Below are positions 47,981-60,600 of a DNA stretch of 64,000 bases, one piece after another. Location: the NCBI GenBank assembly GCA_035610365.1, contig CM069435.1:1762001-1826000 (forward strand), written 5' to 3'. How positions within the stretch are numbered: position 1 is the first letter of the stretch; the number at the start of each line of letters is the position of its first letter. A model generated the notes under the pieces. The model was not told the DNA's origin. It saw nothing but the letters and a program-made list of their open reading frames with translations, and did not search any database. The translations under genes were made by a program, and so were the position numbers. This stretch comes from Aquatica leii. Lineage: Eukaryota; Arthropoda; Insecta; Coleoptera; Lampyridae.

Positions 47981-48527
47981 AAGATAAGAACGTCTTCCGG
48001 GTTTGGACCGTGTCATTGTTGTAACCGAAGTTGTCAACGTTTTGCCCACTTCAAATACTATAATAGATTTAATCGTGATCATGGTTTCGAGCTATTCCTT
48101 CTTTGGTTCCCGATAATTACTCGTTTATCAGAAACACGTCCCCTTTCGACTGCAACGCAATCACAGTCAAGCTGTGACGATACTTCTACTATATATATGG
48201 ATACACTTCTATGGAGTTTAGAATCTGGTTTGGTTCACGAGTTGATTACCAAACTCTGTAGTGGTTCTTTATTAATTTTTTTAAAATTATCGTTTTCTTT
48301 CTTACCTTTTTAAAGTTTAGCTTGGTTCACAAGTTAATTCCCTAACTTTTGAGAAATTCTTAGTTAGACTTTGGTTGCTAGTTTGAGTTGTTCGATTTCT
48401 CTCACGACCTCATGGGGCGTCTTACGAAAGTGAGCAAAACTTTGGCAACTTCGGTTACAACAATGACACGGTCCAAACCCGGAAGACGTTCTTCTTTTAG
48501 TATAAACTCTGGCCGTGGAAGCCTTCG
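47981..48527. repeat. Fold-back element (family also at 40.4 kb)
   Basis: Left arm from 47981: AAGATAAGAACGTCTTCCGG, GTTTGGACCGTGTCATTG, TTGTAACCGAAGTTG. Right arm 48447-48499 is the complement; paired positions sum to about 96479. About 60 bp of near-perfect pairing. The right arm extends into TATAAACTCTGGCCGTGGAA and GCCTTCGCTATTAC, matching the 40428 copy. Interior without recognisable gene. Confidence 0.75.
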
Positions 48528-48679
48528 CTATTACATTGACTACTGTTTACAGCTGAATTGACAAAATATTTTTATCATTGAAAGAAAATATTAATTGCCA
48601 AAACGAGTCGCTATTATAAACACTGTTTACAAAAGAAATGCAATTTGGCACAAGTTAATATGAAGGTCAAAAAGAAAGT

Positions 48680-49274
48680 ATGCACAAAAATCCAACGACG
48701 CGACAGTTACAATATGTTGCTGTTGTGGTCATCATAATAACGTTGCAATATTTGCGTTAGGAACTACTAATTTCCAGTCTTCTAAAAAAAATACACATGA
48801 ATCATATTCAAATATCATTCATCAGGACTTAAAGATTTTATATTAACAACAGAAACGAAACAAGATAACACATCAGAAAGGCATTTAATTTACCGGATTG
48901 ATGTTGTACGTCGAAGTCAAATTGAGTAAAACACCATCTAGCAAAACGATCAGTAAGTTGTTTGATGTTATGAAGCCATTTCAAAACAACGCAATCCGTA
49001 TTAATCGTCAAAAAGATTCCCTACATAACTGCAAAGATGTTCTGTACCAAAAATAATACTAAGCAATTCTCTTTTAGTAGCAGAATACTTGCGCTTTGCT
49101 GTGTGACTAAGTTATGCAACAGAATTATGATTTTTTTGTACAAGCAGCACTTAATGCTTTATCACTAACATCAGCATGTATGAAAAAATGACAATTCAAA
49201 ATGTGGTAACACGAGAATTGAATTGCTCTATCAAACTGTTCTAAAAATATTATCACTTTAGTGCTGAAATAAAG
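48680..49274 (-). pseudogene. Ty3/gypsy pol remnant: RNase H region
   Basis: Minus-strand frames read EQFDRAIQFSCYHILNCHFF, IHADVSDKALSAACTKKS (first RNase H Asp, normally HTDASD), KENCLVLFLVQNIF (ExECLAVV region), INTDCVVLKWLHNIKQ and FARWCFTQFDFDVQHQSGKL (end of RNase H/connection), then WKLVVPNANIATLL (start of the integrase zinc-finger linker). Order and spacing are as in Ty3/gypsy polyproteins. Several frame changes occur; RT proper and integrase are missing. Confidence 0.75.
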
Positions 49275-49416
49275 TCAACTTTAAAGCTGCGATGCCAGGG
49301 CTCTCATAAAAATTTTTCAGTCGGTTTTGTAATTTAATACTTATTTCAAAACTTGATCATTATCAATAATTGATAGTACAAAACAGATTAAAAATTTAAC
49401 AGTTTTGGTACCGGGG

Positions 49417-49560
49417 CTTTATTTCAGTATTAAAGTAATATCTTTAGAACGGTTAATAATAGAGTAATACAATTTTAGTCGTACGAAATTTATTTACTGA
49501 TGCAAAGTTGTTTGACTAACTGCGTTTGTCTTTTGGAACACAATCAAAACATATCCTAAA
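49417..49560 (+). pseudogene. Inverted small piece of the same gypsy region
   Basis: Plus-strand bases TTTAGAACGGTTAATAATAG and the following ~90 bp resemble the minus-strand start of the RNase H region (TTTAGAACAGTTTGATAGAG). The outer 40 bp pair with 49234-49274 as an inverted repeat. Either two gypsy fragments in opposite orientation or a MITE-like inverted repeat explains this; the former is favoured weakly. Confidence 0.35.
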
Positions 49561-50689
49561 ATTTAAAACAACATTACTTATACCTAGATTAAGAATTATT
49601 ACAAACCTAAACAAACGCAAGCTAAATCTTGTTTTAACAAAAAATCAGATCAATTGCTAATCTTATGTTTAATACTACGGTACCAAAACAAATCATTATA
49701 AAAAACTCTTTAGCAAATGTGAATGATTCTTGTTTTGAAACATCTCTAAGCTCACAGTAATCTTCAATTTTTGTAAAAATGACATAACACCTTGCTTTTA
49801 TTTTTAGAAAATTTTATACCACATTAAACGAGTACTGATTTAACCATAAATTACCATTACGTTTATTACGTAATAGTTCATGCAAATAAATACAAATTAG
49901 ATCGTACTACAAATTAGATATGAAAATCAATATTCAAATTAAGGTCATTTACATCAATCATAATATTTAAAATCGTAAACTTAAATTCTGATATCAATAA
50001 AAAAAATTCTAGTTCAACGTTGGGCGCCATTTATGTAGTTAACAAAAAACTGTAACATAAAAATGAACGAACATTAAGCGCTAACTATGTAACTGCACCA
50101 GGCTAGCTCACATAATTTTGATATTAAAACACAAAATATAAAATATGAAACATGAACAATGAGACAATTTATATACAAATTTAAGACGCCACAATATTTA
50201 CACACATAAGCATTATAATAATGCTTTTCTAATTAAAAAACTTATTGACAAGGTTAAGTAAAGAAGGTTTAGTACGTAAAAGTTTGTAATTTACTTCATT
50301 ACCTTACAAAGCCGCAAAGATGCAATTTAAGTGCGGACCATCTAATTTTTACGATGACGTAATATTGTGCAATTCTTTAGTATTTAACTTCTACATTTCC
50401 GTATTTTTAATCTAATTGATCTCTTCTTTGTACAGATTTATAACCAGAATATTCTAAAACAAAAACCTAGCATATTATAAGTTCTAAATTCGCAACGTAC
50501 CAAACCAAATTAGTTTTGAAACCAAAATTTCTCGAAAACGTAATTATAAAACGCATTGCACAAATCAAAACAAAAAAAACAAAATCATACGTACGTATCT
50601 AAAACAAAATTTCGTATACCTAGAAACAAAAACGTACATACAAAAAACGTCGTTTGCAAAAAATTGTAGTAGTAAGAAAAAACTTGTAG
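49561..50689. other. No gene; possible gypsy primer-binding site
   Basis: Mostly AT-rich. A candidate primer-binding site is listed at 50018-50029. Confidence 0.45.
50018..50029 (-). promoter_or_regulatory. Possible LTR-retrotransposon primer-binding site
   Basis: Minus strand reads TGGCGCCCAACG, preceded by CTACATAAA. TGGCGCC-type sites just after ACA and a short spacer are the usual tRNA primer-binding sites of insect gypsy elements. It lies 0.75 kb upstream of, and in the same orientation as, the pol remnant at 48680-49274. LTR borders were not found. Confidence 0.4.
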
Positions 50690-53540
50690 TAGGGTAAGGT
50701 GGGGTAGGATCGGACATGAAGCACCTCCGGACAATTCAAATTTACCGCCTTTCAGTGTTATCACACTGTCGTATTGACAGTACAATATACTTCTATAGTA
50801 GTTGATCTATGATACGTAAATGTTGACCGCCATCAATTACTTCCGAAATATTTGTTTGAGAAAATTGAAAAACAGTGCTGCTTTTATAATTTTTTTTAGA
50901 GTTATTGTAAGCTTTAACAGCTTAAAACGAACAGTAAGGTAAGTTTTAATCTATTTACCGTAGATATTAACATGTTGTGCGATATGCAACCTCATCAAAA
51001 GGAATGTGAATCGCGCGGGAATTTTTATTCAGTCATTTTCTTGATTTTTTGTAAATGGGGCACATTCGGACAAATCGAGTGGGGCAATTTCGAACTGTCC
51101 GAATTTGCCCCTCTTCACAAATAAAGTCATAGGTACCTACACTGCTAAAAGAAAACATCAAGAAAACACATTTTGATTGATTTTACTTTTAAGGATGGTG
51201 CGTAACTACATCAAAAAGAGAAATCGCCTTGATATTCCAAAAAATTATTTAAAAAAATCTATTAAAGCTGTGCTCAATCGTCAAATGTCGATTCGCATGC
51301 CTGCAAGCACGTTCAATATCCCAAAATCAACTCCTTATGACCGTCTTAAAAAACTCAAAAGTAAGAAGAATTTAATTGACTCGGGAAATGAAAGCAGTAG
51401 TTCAGATGAGGATGCGTCTCCTTTATCAAAATATGCTACCCGTCAAATATTCTCTCCAGGAGAAGAAAAGCAGTTGGAAATTTACTTACAGCAATCTTCA
51501 AAAGTATTTTATGGGTTGACCTACAAGTCTACGCGGCAGTTGGCATATGAATATGCAAGTATGTTATGTAAAAAAATTCCAGACACATGGAACGAAAATA
51601 AAATAGCAGGGGTAGAATGGATGAGATCATTTATGAGTCGTCATCAGAGACTACCAGCATTGCACGCGCAGCGGCTTTCAACAAAGCCAATGTTACTTCG
51701 TTTTTTAAGAATGCAGAAGTTCAACAAAAATACAATTTTTCTCTTAATCGTATTTGGAATACTGACGAAACTGGTATGACAACCGTTCTTCAGGCTCCAA
51801 AAGTTATTGCCAAAACAGGAACAAAAGAAGTGGGCCAGTGCGTTTCAGCTGAAAGGGGCGTATTAGCTACAATGTGCGGCTTTATTTCTGCTGTGGGAAA
51901 TACAATTCCTCCGGGATATGTATTCCCTCGTGTACGTATGAAGGAGCAAAAATTTTTCTTTAGTTATTGGAGCATATTCAAAAACATACTAGTTGTATCC
52001 AAGCAAATCCAATTCTTTTGTTGCTTGATAACCATGAAACACAGACTTCACTTGAGGCGATAAACTATTGTCGTGAAAATGGCATAGTTCTACTATCATT
52101 TCCACCCCATTGCACCCACAAGATGCAACCCCTAGATAGGTGCATTTATAGCCCATTTAAGACCAAATGTAAGGCTAATGACATCTTGATTTCAAATCCT
52201 GGAAAACCAATTGGAATTTATGACATCGCTAAACTCACTGCAGATCCTTATCTGTAAAGCTTTCACCAAAAAACATTATCAGCAACTTCTCCAGTACCGG
52301 CTAGTGGCCTATTAATTCTATGATTTTTAAAGATGACGATTTCATGGGGTCATTCGTCACAGATCAGACAGATCCTAAAGTTCAAATGAAACAGTGTGAA
52401 TTGCCATGAACTTCTATTACACATAACAATTCGTTTATTCCGTCCATCAGCATGAGCACTAGCAATGTGGCCGATTCCAAAATTGATGAAGTGACTATGA
52501 CAATAAGAATGTTATTAAATGACATAGTAAATCGCGTTACAAAACCAAAAGCTAAAATATTATCCGTCCACATCGTCAGACCATTACCAATGGCAGGCCC
52601 GAGGAAAACAAATAGAAAGTCTCGACTAGGTAAATCCAGAATTTATACGAGTATACCGGAGAAGGAAAGAATTCAAGAATTGGAAACTATGAGAAAACAA
52701 AAGTTGGAAAGAAAAAACACTAAGAGGAATATATTACAAAGTGAACAAAAAAAAATACAAAAGTTAGGGAGAAGGGCAAAGGAAAGGCACCAAAGAAAAA
52801 GTTAAAGAAAATAGAAAGTGACTCCTCAGATTCTGATGTGGATTTGCCACAAAATATTGTTCATGAGACAAAATTTTTTGACGATCTGTCCGAATTCCTG
52901 GACGAGTTTCAAGACAACGATGTGTCCATGCTATTGGATGACGACGTATTCAATTGTAATGATTATTTGCTTGTCAAATTTCCGACCAACAAAAGGGCAT
53001 TACATTACATTGGCAGAGTGGAATCTTGCAATAATGATGGCTCTTATATAGTAATTTTTTTACGAAAGTATAAAAGTGGTTTTCGCTTTCCAGACTTGCA
53101 AAATATTTTGACTGTTTCCAGAGAAGACATTGATTCGAAAATACCTAACCCTGTGGAAGCACCAGGAACTTCCAGGATGTGCTCGCTCATAAAATTTTAT
53201 TTTAATTTTGACGGTTATAATATTCAATAAATTATTTTTATTATGCATGTCTTTTATTCTCTTAAAAATGAATAAATTCTGAATTTTATTAGACTTGTCC
53301 GAATGTACCCCACCACTTGTCCAAATGTGCTCCACTATGGCGCAGATTCGGACAAATGCATCTTTGGGGGAAAAATATAACTAAAGAAAAACAACTGCAT
53401 TATTTTGATTGAGATAGTTGCTAAAATGTTGGAAATAGTCTAAGGTATCCATAGCACCAGAAATATCTAAAAAAATTTCTATTATTTTTGCAATATTAAT
53501 TTTTGAAAAAACGTGTCCGAACCTACCCCACCTTACCCTA
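50690..53540 (+). mobile_element. Pogo-like DNA transposon B, TA-flanked
   Basis: Terminal inverted repeats: GGGTAAGGTGGGGTAGGATC then GGACA at 50692, mirrored by TGTCCGAACCTACCCC and ACCTTACCC ending at 53538. TA dinucleotides flank both ends (50690-50691 and 53539-53540), the expected pogo/Tc1-group duplication. Inner copies of a GTCCGAAT(N)nCCCC motif occur at about 51063-51112 and 53296-53360. The transposase gene is inside on the plus strand. The element is 2847 bp between the TA copies. Confidence 0.9.
51195..53230 (+). pseudogene. Pogo/CENP-B-like DDE transposase B
   Basis: ATG at 51195 opens MVRNYIKKRNRLDI, a psq-type HTH (LKKSIKAVLNRQMSIRMPAS, TFNIPKSTPYDRLKK), an acidic serine linker, FSPGEEKQLEIYLQQSSK and AGVEWMRSFMSRHQ. 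After a frame change near 51640: ARAAAFNKANVTSFF, NRIWNTDETGMTTVLQ (first Asp) and SAERGVLATMCGFI. After a shift and a deletion of about 45 residues (the GxPGWMxxxxF part kept in element A): NPILLLLDNHETQTS (second Asp) and HKMQPLDRCIYSPFKTK (third Asp), 35 residues apart (DD35D). Later frames carry GKSRIYTSIPEKERIQE and YLLVKFPTNKRALHYIG, the same basic region and SH3-like tail as element A. All three catalytic Asp survive, but frame breaks disable the gene. Confidence 0.85.
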
Positions 53541-54434
53541 CAGATCAGGCATGAGTATTCTGCATCATTAATTCAAAATTAATTGCTGTTTTTTAGATTT
53601 TGTGCCAATTCTTCTCTATTTAAAAAAATTATTTTTTATGCACCCTTTACATTAGGTTTTATAAATATTAACATTTAACTTCTTTTGTTGATAATAATTT
53701 TTTAAAAAAGGTATTTAGGTAACATTTTTGCTTGAAACATTAGATTTCAACTAGTTTACTTTTACCATCTCAATATTGTCACAGCTTAAATATTGTCTTA
53801 ATTTTAATTTTACATTGAAATTTTGTACTATTATAATAAATTTTAATATTTTTAATTTTTAATATATTTATGGATCGTTTGGATGAATACAAGGATAAAT
53901 ATGAATCGGCATCAGTTTTTTACACAAAAAAGGATTTGATGCTAGAATTTGCTTTACATAAACATTAAGCATTGTACAGTTAAAATGACTATTTGCAGTT
54001 ATTTTGACAATTTGTTTAAAAATGCAACAAATTTACTCTATAATTTAATATATTTTTTTAAAGTATTAAGGATTTTTTATCAAAGTTTAAAGCTATTTAT
54101 TATATTATATATCACATTTAAATAAAAATTATAGGACGTTGTAAAATGCTTAAAAGTCGGGTGCAGATAATAATCCTATAAATGCTTCGGCTAGGGTCAA
54201 ATATAAGCTAAGAGCTATAAAAGTCGTAAAAACCTTTTGGGAATAATTCTAGGTTTTTGTTGCTTACTTGTCTATGTAAGATAGTCAAACGACACCAAAC
54301 AATAAATAGGGCGCCAGTGACTCTTTTGATAAGAACAAGAGTTACAAAACCAAAAAAAGTAACTTAAGCAAGAAAAGATAAATGTAGAATCTAAAATAGA
54401 CTGAAATGTAATTCTAAAAACATCAATAAGTACA
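53541..54434. other. No gene seen
   Basis: AT-rich flank of pogo element B. Contains TAAATGCTTCGGCT at about 54180, inverted relative to 41430; otherwise nothing. Confidence 0.5.
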
Positions 54435-54690
54435 TGATTTTAAGCGATTTTCGGCTTGGACCGCGTCGTAGTTAAACACCCAGACTTAGGCTTGGCCCTA
54501 GTCTCACTTTGAGAGCCAAAACAAAAAGTAGAAGATCTTGCTAAACGTCAATTTGTTTGGGTTTACGAACGACAATGCGGCAAAGGCCAAGTTCTACTTC
54601 TTGTTTTGGCTCTCAAGGAGAGACTAGGACCAAGCCTAAGTTTGGGTGTTTAACTACGACGCGGTCTAAGCCAAAAGTCGCTTATAATCA
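54435..54690. mobile_element. Complete fold-back MITE, 256 bp
   Basis: Arms of about 100 bp: left TGATTTTAAGCGATTTTCGG, CTTGGACCGCGTCGTAGTTA, AACACCCAGACTTAGG and GAGAGCCAAAACAAAAAGTA; right arm the complement. The centre is near 54562. Arms differ at a few sites. A deleted copy lies at 6395-6495, so this is a repeat family. The ORF at 54557-54751 reads through the arm and is not a gene. Confidence 0.85.
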
Positions 54691-57600
54691 TAAACATAAC
54701 AACCGCGAAAGTTTAAGATTTTCTATCAATGAGTATATCCAACACAAATAAAAATTATTATTAACTAAATGTAAATATTAAAATGGGCGTTTAGGATCCT
54801 TTACAAACGCCACCAATCAAAAACTAAAACTAAACTTAGTACTGATTAGGCATTACATAATTTCACAACTTAAACAATTTACGGATTAGTACTTCTGTAT
54901 TCATTAATGAGCATGCATTTACAAATTTTAAGAACTGAAAACTATCGGTACGGCGCTAAAGTTTATAGCGTTCACAAGTAATCGTAGATAACAAATAACT
55001 AATGTTTAAGTTCGTAAACGCAATGCTTTGACAACCAAAGCAACAAGTTCAACTCACAACAAAAAAACAAAAACAATTTTGAGGTACAAAAAAAAGCACT
55101 AAAACAAATGACACGTCTTAAGCAAAAATAAACTGAGGGATTGATGACACGGTTGTTAATGGAATAGGTGAATCCCTCAGATAATAAACTTAAGATACTC
55201 ACACATACGCCAAGTAAAAAGGTTTAACAATCAGGCGTTAGCTAACAAGCCGCCACTAAAAAAGGCAACGCAGCGGGATCATGCAAACTCTTCATATTTT
55301 TTTCCATTTGCATAAAAAAATGTCACGACTTTACTTAGCCCCGCATCAATCAAAAAAAAATTCTGTTTTTTCTCTCCAAAAACCTAGGTAACCAATCGAC
55401 GCCATCTCAATCACCAAACCAAACCCCAAACCAGTGCTTAGATACTAAGTTTTAATTTCATTTTAATAAAAATTGGAAATTAATAAACCAGATTCCAATT
55501 GAACCGCGTGAATGTACAATAGGAAAATGATCTAAGCGCGGTAATAGAAAAAAAACAAAAGTACGAAAGGCACGTAAAATTTTAATTCAAAATATAACGC
55601 TTAAATTATATAATTTGATATAATAGAAAATCGCGAATGTAATCGTTTGAGTTTATTGTATAATTTCTGAGGCTAATGGGTTAATCCTTAGGTCAAAATA
55701 AACTAATAAAAACATAGAAACGTGCACAATCTTAACACGTTACAACGTTTATATTTTTTTAATTGTAAATTAATTTTAACGTATTTTATTTTGTTTGTTT
55801 AATATTAAATCTTGCAGAAAATTTGCAAGATCTTTTTCTACTACAAAAATTGAGCGCATATGAAGTATCTTGTTCTGATTGTTTTAACAAGTTTTGTTAT
55901 TTTTAATAAATGCATTTATGTTTGTTTAAAACTATGCGAAAATCAACAACAATAATTTTCATTTATTAGTGAAATTTTAGTAAGTAAAAAAGTTTTTAAT
56001 TGACAATAACATTGGTTTAATACTTATTTTGATGAGTATAACATACACATATTGCGTGACTTCTGTTACTTCCTATTCGAATGCAACTTTTTAGTTAAAA
56101 AAAACATTAAAAATCTAATATTTTTGTTAAGTTATTAAACAGAATTAAACAAACTTTTGGCTTTTCTATAATTATACTAACGTTATCCTCATACATTGTC
56201 ACAATTTATAATACAAAAAAAAATTATTTGAAAACTGTAACAACAAAATGCATATTAATTTATTTTTTTAACAGACGACAAAATACAAAATTTAAATAAA
56301 TAGTATCTATTTATTTAATTGTTAAAAATAAAATAACATGAAACAGAAACCTACACAGTTGCAAAAAACAAAAATTATTTTAATTACTTATTTTTGTAAG
56401 AAAGAATATATAATTACTGTTTTCTAAACAATGAAACGTCATTAGAAAATTTAACTTTGTTATACATAAACAAATTCCACGTTTTATTTTTATTCTTAGA
56501 AATTATTTAAGCATAAAATACGTTGTTGCAAATTGTTTTTTTTTTAAACAAAAATAAACAGTTTGTTTTGAGAAACGTTGAAATTATACAATAATTATGC
56601 TTAAACAAACAAAATTTACGTTATTTGCTTTACAGTAACTTTTAATTGAGCTTTCAAAGAACGTATCGTAATAAAAATAAACTTTCGTATCCAAACTCCA
56701 TTCAATTTGATTATAAAATACTACTCATTAATAGTATATTACTTTATACGTGTTTTGTTTAAAAATAATTCATTTTCTAGTAATTGCAATTGTTAATATA
56801 TTATGAATTTTTTGTGTAAAGCGTATAATAACAATTACTGCGTTATGCTAACATCAAAAGTTAGTATTTCTAATCCTGATTCTTAACATAAGTTTATATA
56901 CAATAATTTATTTGGATCATAAACACGTTTTTAAATTAAACTTTGCGTTAATAACATTTCTTAATTATTATTATTACACATTATCGTACTATGTTCTAAT
57001 TATATAAATTAATATAATACACACTAACTAAAATTTTGTTGATTTTTAAAAAACTTTGACAACGTACTATTATGTTAAGGTAAGTTTCTTTAGCTACCCT
57101 GTTTAATGCTTTGTTGAATAATTAAATTTAAATCAAAGGTTTGTTTAAACCTTTGGCGTTCATGCTATCCGTAACATTAATAATTGATGAACAGTATTAA
57201 TTTTAGTATAGTACTAGTAATTACATATGCATAAAACAATCATTTAGTTTTAATTGCTTTTTTTATTGCGTCGTATTTTTACAATGTATTATTTGTGATT
57301 TAACACAAGTGACTATAAGTTACTGTCGCTTATATCTATAGATCTTTTCTTGTCACAAACAATGTCTGGTATTGATTTCACATCAGTCACTTTAATCTAC
57401 AGTTTTTGTATGTATAATATTGGTAGCTACCACTTTTAGGGTCATAATTTGCCATGTATCAAAATTGTTAGTATTTGTAAACATAAATTCAAACTTTCGA
57501 TAAAATTTATTAAACTCAGTGCACAGCAAAAATCAATGTTCATTAAAAACGCTGTCAAAAATCTTCACTTTTAAATGCCAACTTTGTTTGATAAAACTTT

Positions 57601-60600
57601 TTTACAAAAAGTTTACGAAACTTATTTTATTAGCAAATTTAGCAACGACTTTTAATACACTTTCTTAATTACATGTAGACGTGTTTTAAGTTTTATCTAT
57701 CTTCGCATCTTTTAATTAGCAAACTTTAATCAAATTCTTATTTAATTATTGAAACTTAGTTTTGAGATTACTTTTTTTTGGAAAACTGAGTATGTGCCAA
57801 TATTCTTGTAAGTGTAACAAATTACAAACGCGGTTAAAATAATTTTGTTTTTGATCTAGAAATAGCGGAACAAATATTTTATGGCTATAGGAAGCTATCA
57901 AACTGCTACGAATTTTCAGGGTTTTTAAACTCGCAATAATATTGTTCTTAAGAAGTGACTGAATATTTTCAACAATTTGTTTTTGTTATTTTTAGACATG
58001 ACTTCTACAAGCTTTATACAATTTTTTAAAATAATTTTTGTAAATTAAAAACACTTAAAAAATAAAAAAATGTTGTTTTTAAATAATTAATGTAAAGGAA
58101 AAGGTAGGTTCATTGCCACTGACCTAATTGAAGTTCATTCAGCCGTTCATATACGTACATATGCACGTCTATTTTATAAATTTTCTAGTATTTTTGGCAA
58201 ATGCGTCTATTTATAAAACGTTTTATTTTCGTAAGAGGCTTTAAAAGAAATTCTATTAATATCGCGTAATTAATACAGAACAAATACCACACCTTGTGTT
58301 TTATTTCACGTATTTAAAAATACACTTAAACGTCATCGTACTTTTAGCAAACTCGTTATGAATCTTAAAGCTTCCAAAAATATTTGTAGGTCATCATTCT
58401 AGGGAAATTACTCAATTTTTTTTAACGAAAATTTTACGAAGGTGAAAATTACAACTTCATTAATTAAATTGGCGTAGTGTAACACGTTTTGTATACAAAT
58501 AAAACATTTTTAATACATTTTTAGAATTACGTTATTGCTTTGATTGAATTAGTTAACTTTTTTAAATTTTAGTAAATGTTTACACAGAACCATTCTGTTG
58601 TATGTATTTGTATTTATTCGCAAAATATCTCAATGAAATACACTATAGTCACACGAGTGAGTCCTAAAGTGCACTATAATTTATTTATTTATATTATTTA
58701 AATTTAAATAAAATGTATTACCATTTTCTCACAATTTTAAACAAATTTTTACAAGTTTGTGTAAATTTTAATTTTATGGATATTATTATTTGTTTCTTAC
58801 GGTTTGTTATATAAGTAAATTGCTGGGTGATAAAACCTGCCTCGCATTTATTCTTTTTTATATAATTATACCTTTAACCACTCTAGTTTTGTGAACACTT
58901 TTACAAAATAATTTTGTTTTTTTTATATAATAAAATTTAGATTAACGGACTTATTTCATTAAAACAAAAAAAATTTAAAAACAACATAAATAAACGTAAC
59001 AAGAAAATTTGAGCATGTTAAAAATGCAGACATGTTTACAAAACAAGATTCAAAGCTTTCAAACGTTGTATTTTTGTTGAATTATGAAGTTACATTTATG
59101 CTATAGTTTTTTTTTGCGTTGTTATTATTATTAAATAAAAAAATAAATAAATTGTAAAACTTGCGTTTTTAAAGTTTGAAGGTATCACAGATTGATATAA
59201 AATTTTAATGGAAAGAAAACGACTCGACGAAAACCGTCGAAATCCTTTTCGAAACAAAAATATTTATTTTACAGTTAAAAGAAAATACCAAATTCGACGA
59301 TTTTAGTTATTGTAGTATATCAAAGCAATTACAAAAACAAAGTTAACGTAATGGATTTTTAAGAAAACTTTATTTTTGTAAGAGCTTTTAAATTCGGCCA
59401 AATCAAACGTTTTAGCGGTCAATGCCAGCACAATCTGCTTGAATTAAACCGTGTCGAGGTCAAAATAAACTATTTATAACATAAAAAATTAAAAAAAAAT
59501 TATTTTAAAGTAAATTGAAAACATACAAATAATAAATTTTGCAAATAATTATATCAAAAAATAAACACTAATTAATTTTATTTTTGCAACAATAACAATT
59601 CGTTTAATATGTTTATTATATAATTAAAATAACAACACCTAGGTAATTAATATCTATTAATTTATTTCTACAAAAGTTTACATCCATAAAAATTTATTGC
59701 TCATTGAAAAACTGTAATCTTCAGTTTATTGGATTAACAAACGCTTAAGTACTATTTAAAAGTTGCTCTACTTTTCTATTAAGTAAATAGGTCGAAAAAT
59801 ACGTTTAATATTTTTTGGCAACAATAACCATCTAAAGAGCTTTATGTAAATTAACATCTACGTTTAACACATAATAAGTGCCAAATAATTTACAGTAACT
59901 TTTACGATAATTATTTCAAGTGCGAAAAACCAAAAACAAAATTTTCATTTTATTAGCTCTTAATGAATTTTAATTATATTAAAGAATACTACCTTAAAAA
60001 TGAAAATTAATCTAATAACGTTGATAAATTACTGTCTGGTGCTTATGTAATTTTTGTAATTAATTTTTTAAGACATTGACAACCTCAAATTTTTAACAAA
60101 CAATTTTGCTTTGAAAAATAGGATAAATTCGTAATTATTTATGTATTAGAATGTTAAGGTTAGGATTACTTATTTTTACATTGTATACTAATAAATATAC
60201 AACACAAAATCGATATATCAAGCATTAAATCAAAGCTTACGTGACTTTTGTAGTTATTTTTAAAGTTATTAACAAATTTGTATATGTATGTTACAATGTA
60301 AACGATCTAAAATAGTACTTTGATTGATTATTGCAAAAAATTTCTGTTTTGAAACGTTTTTTTTTATACTGTATTCAAATATAAAACTTTTTATTTTGTT
60401 AGTATTAACAGCAACATACTGTTTTTTTTACGTTTGTCTAAATTTAGAATATTATTATTCTATTACTGAAAAACAATTGCTCTAAAATATATTCTTTTTT
60501 TTTGTTTCAAATTTTGTGCACAAAACGAGAGCTTAAATTTGTATTTGTTTTTACTGAATTTATTTATTTGATTTATTTAAAATAAGTAAAAATAATTTTG

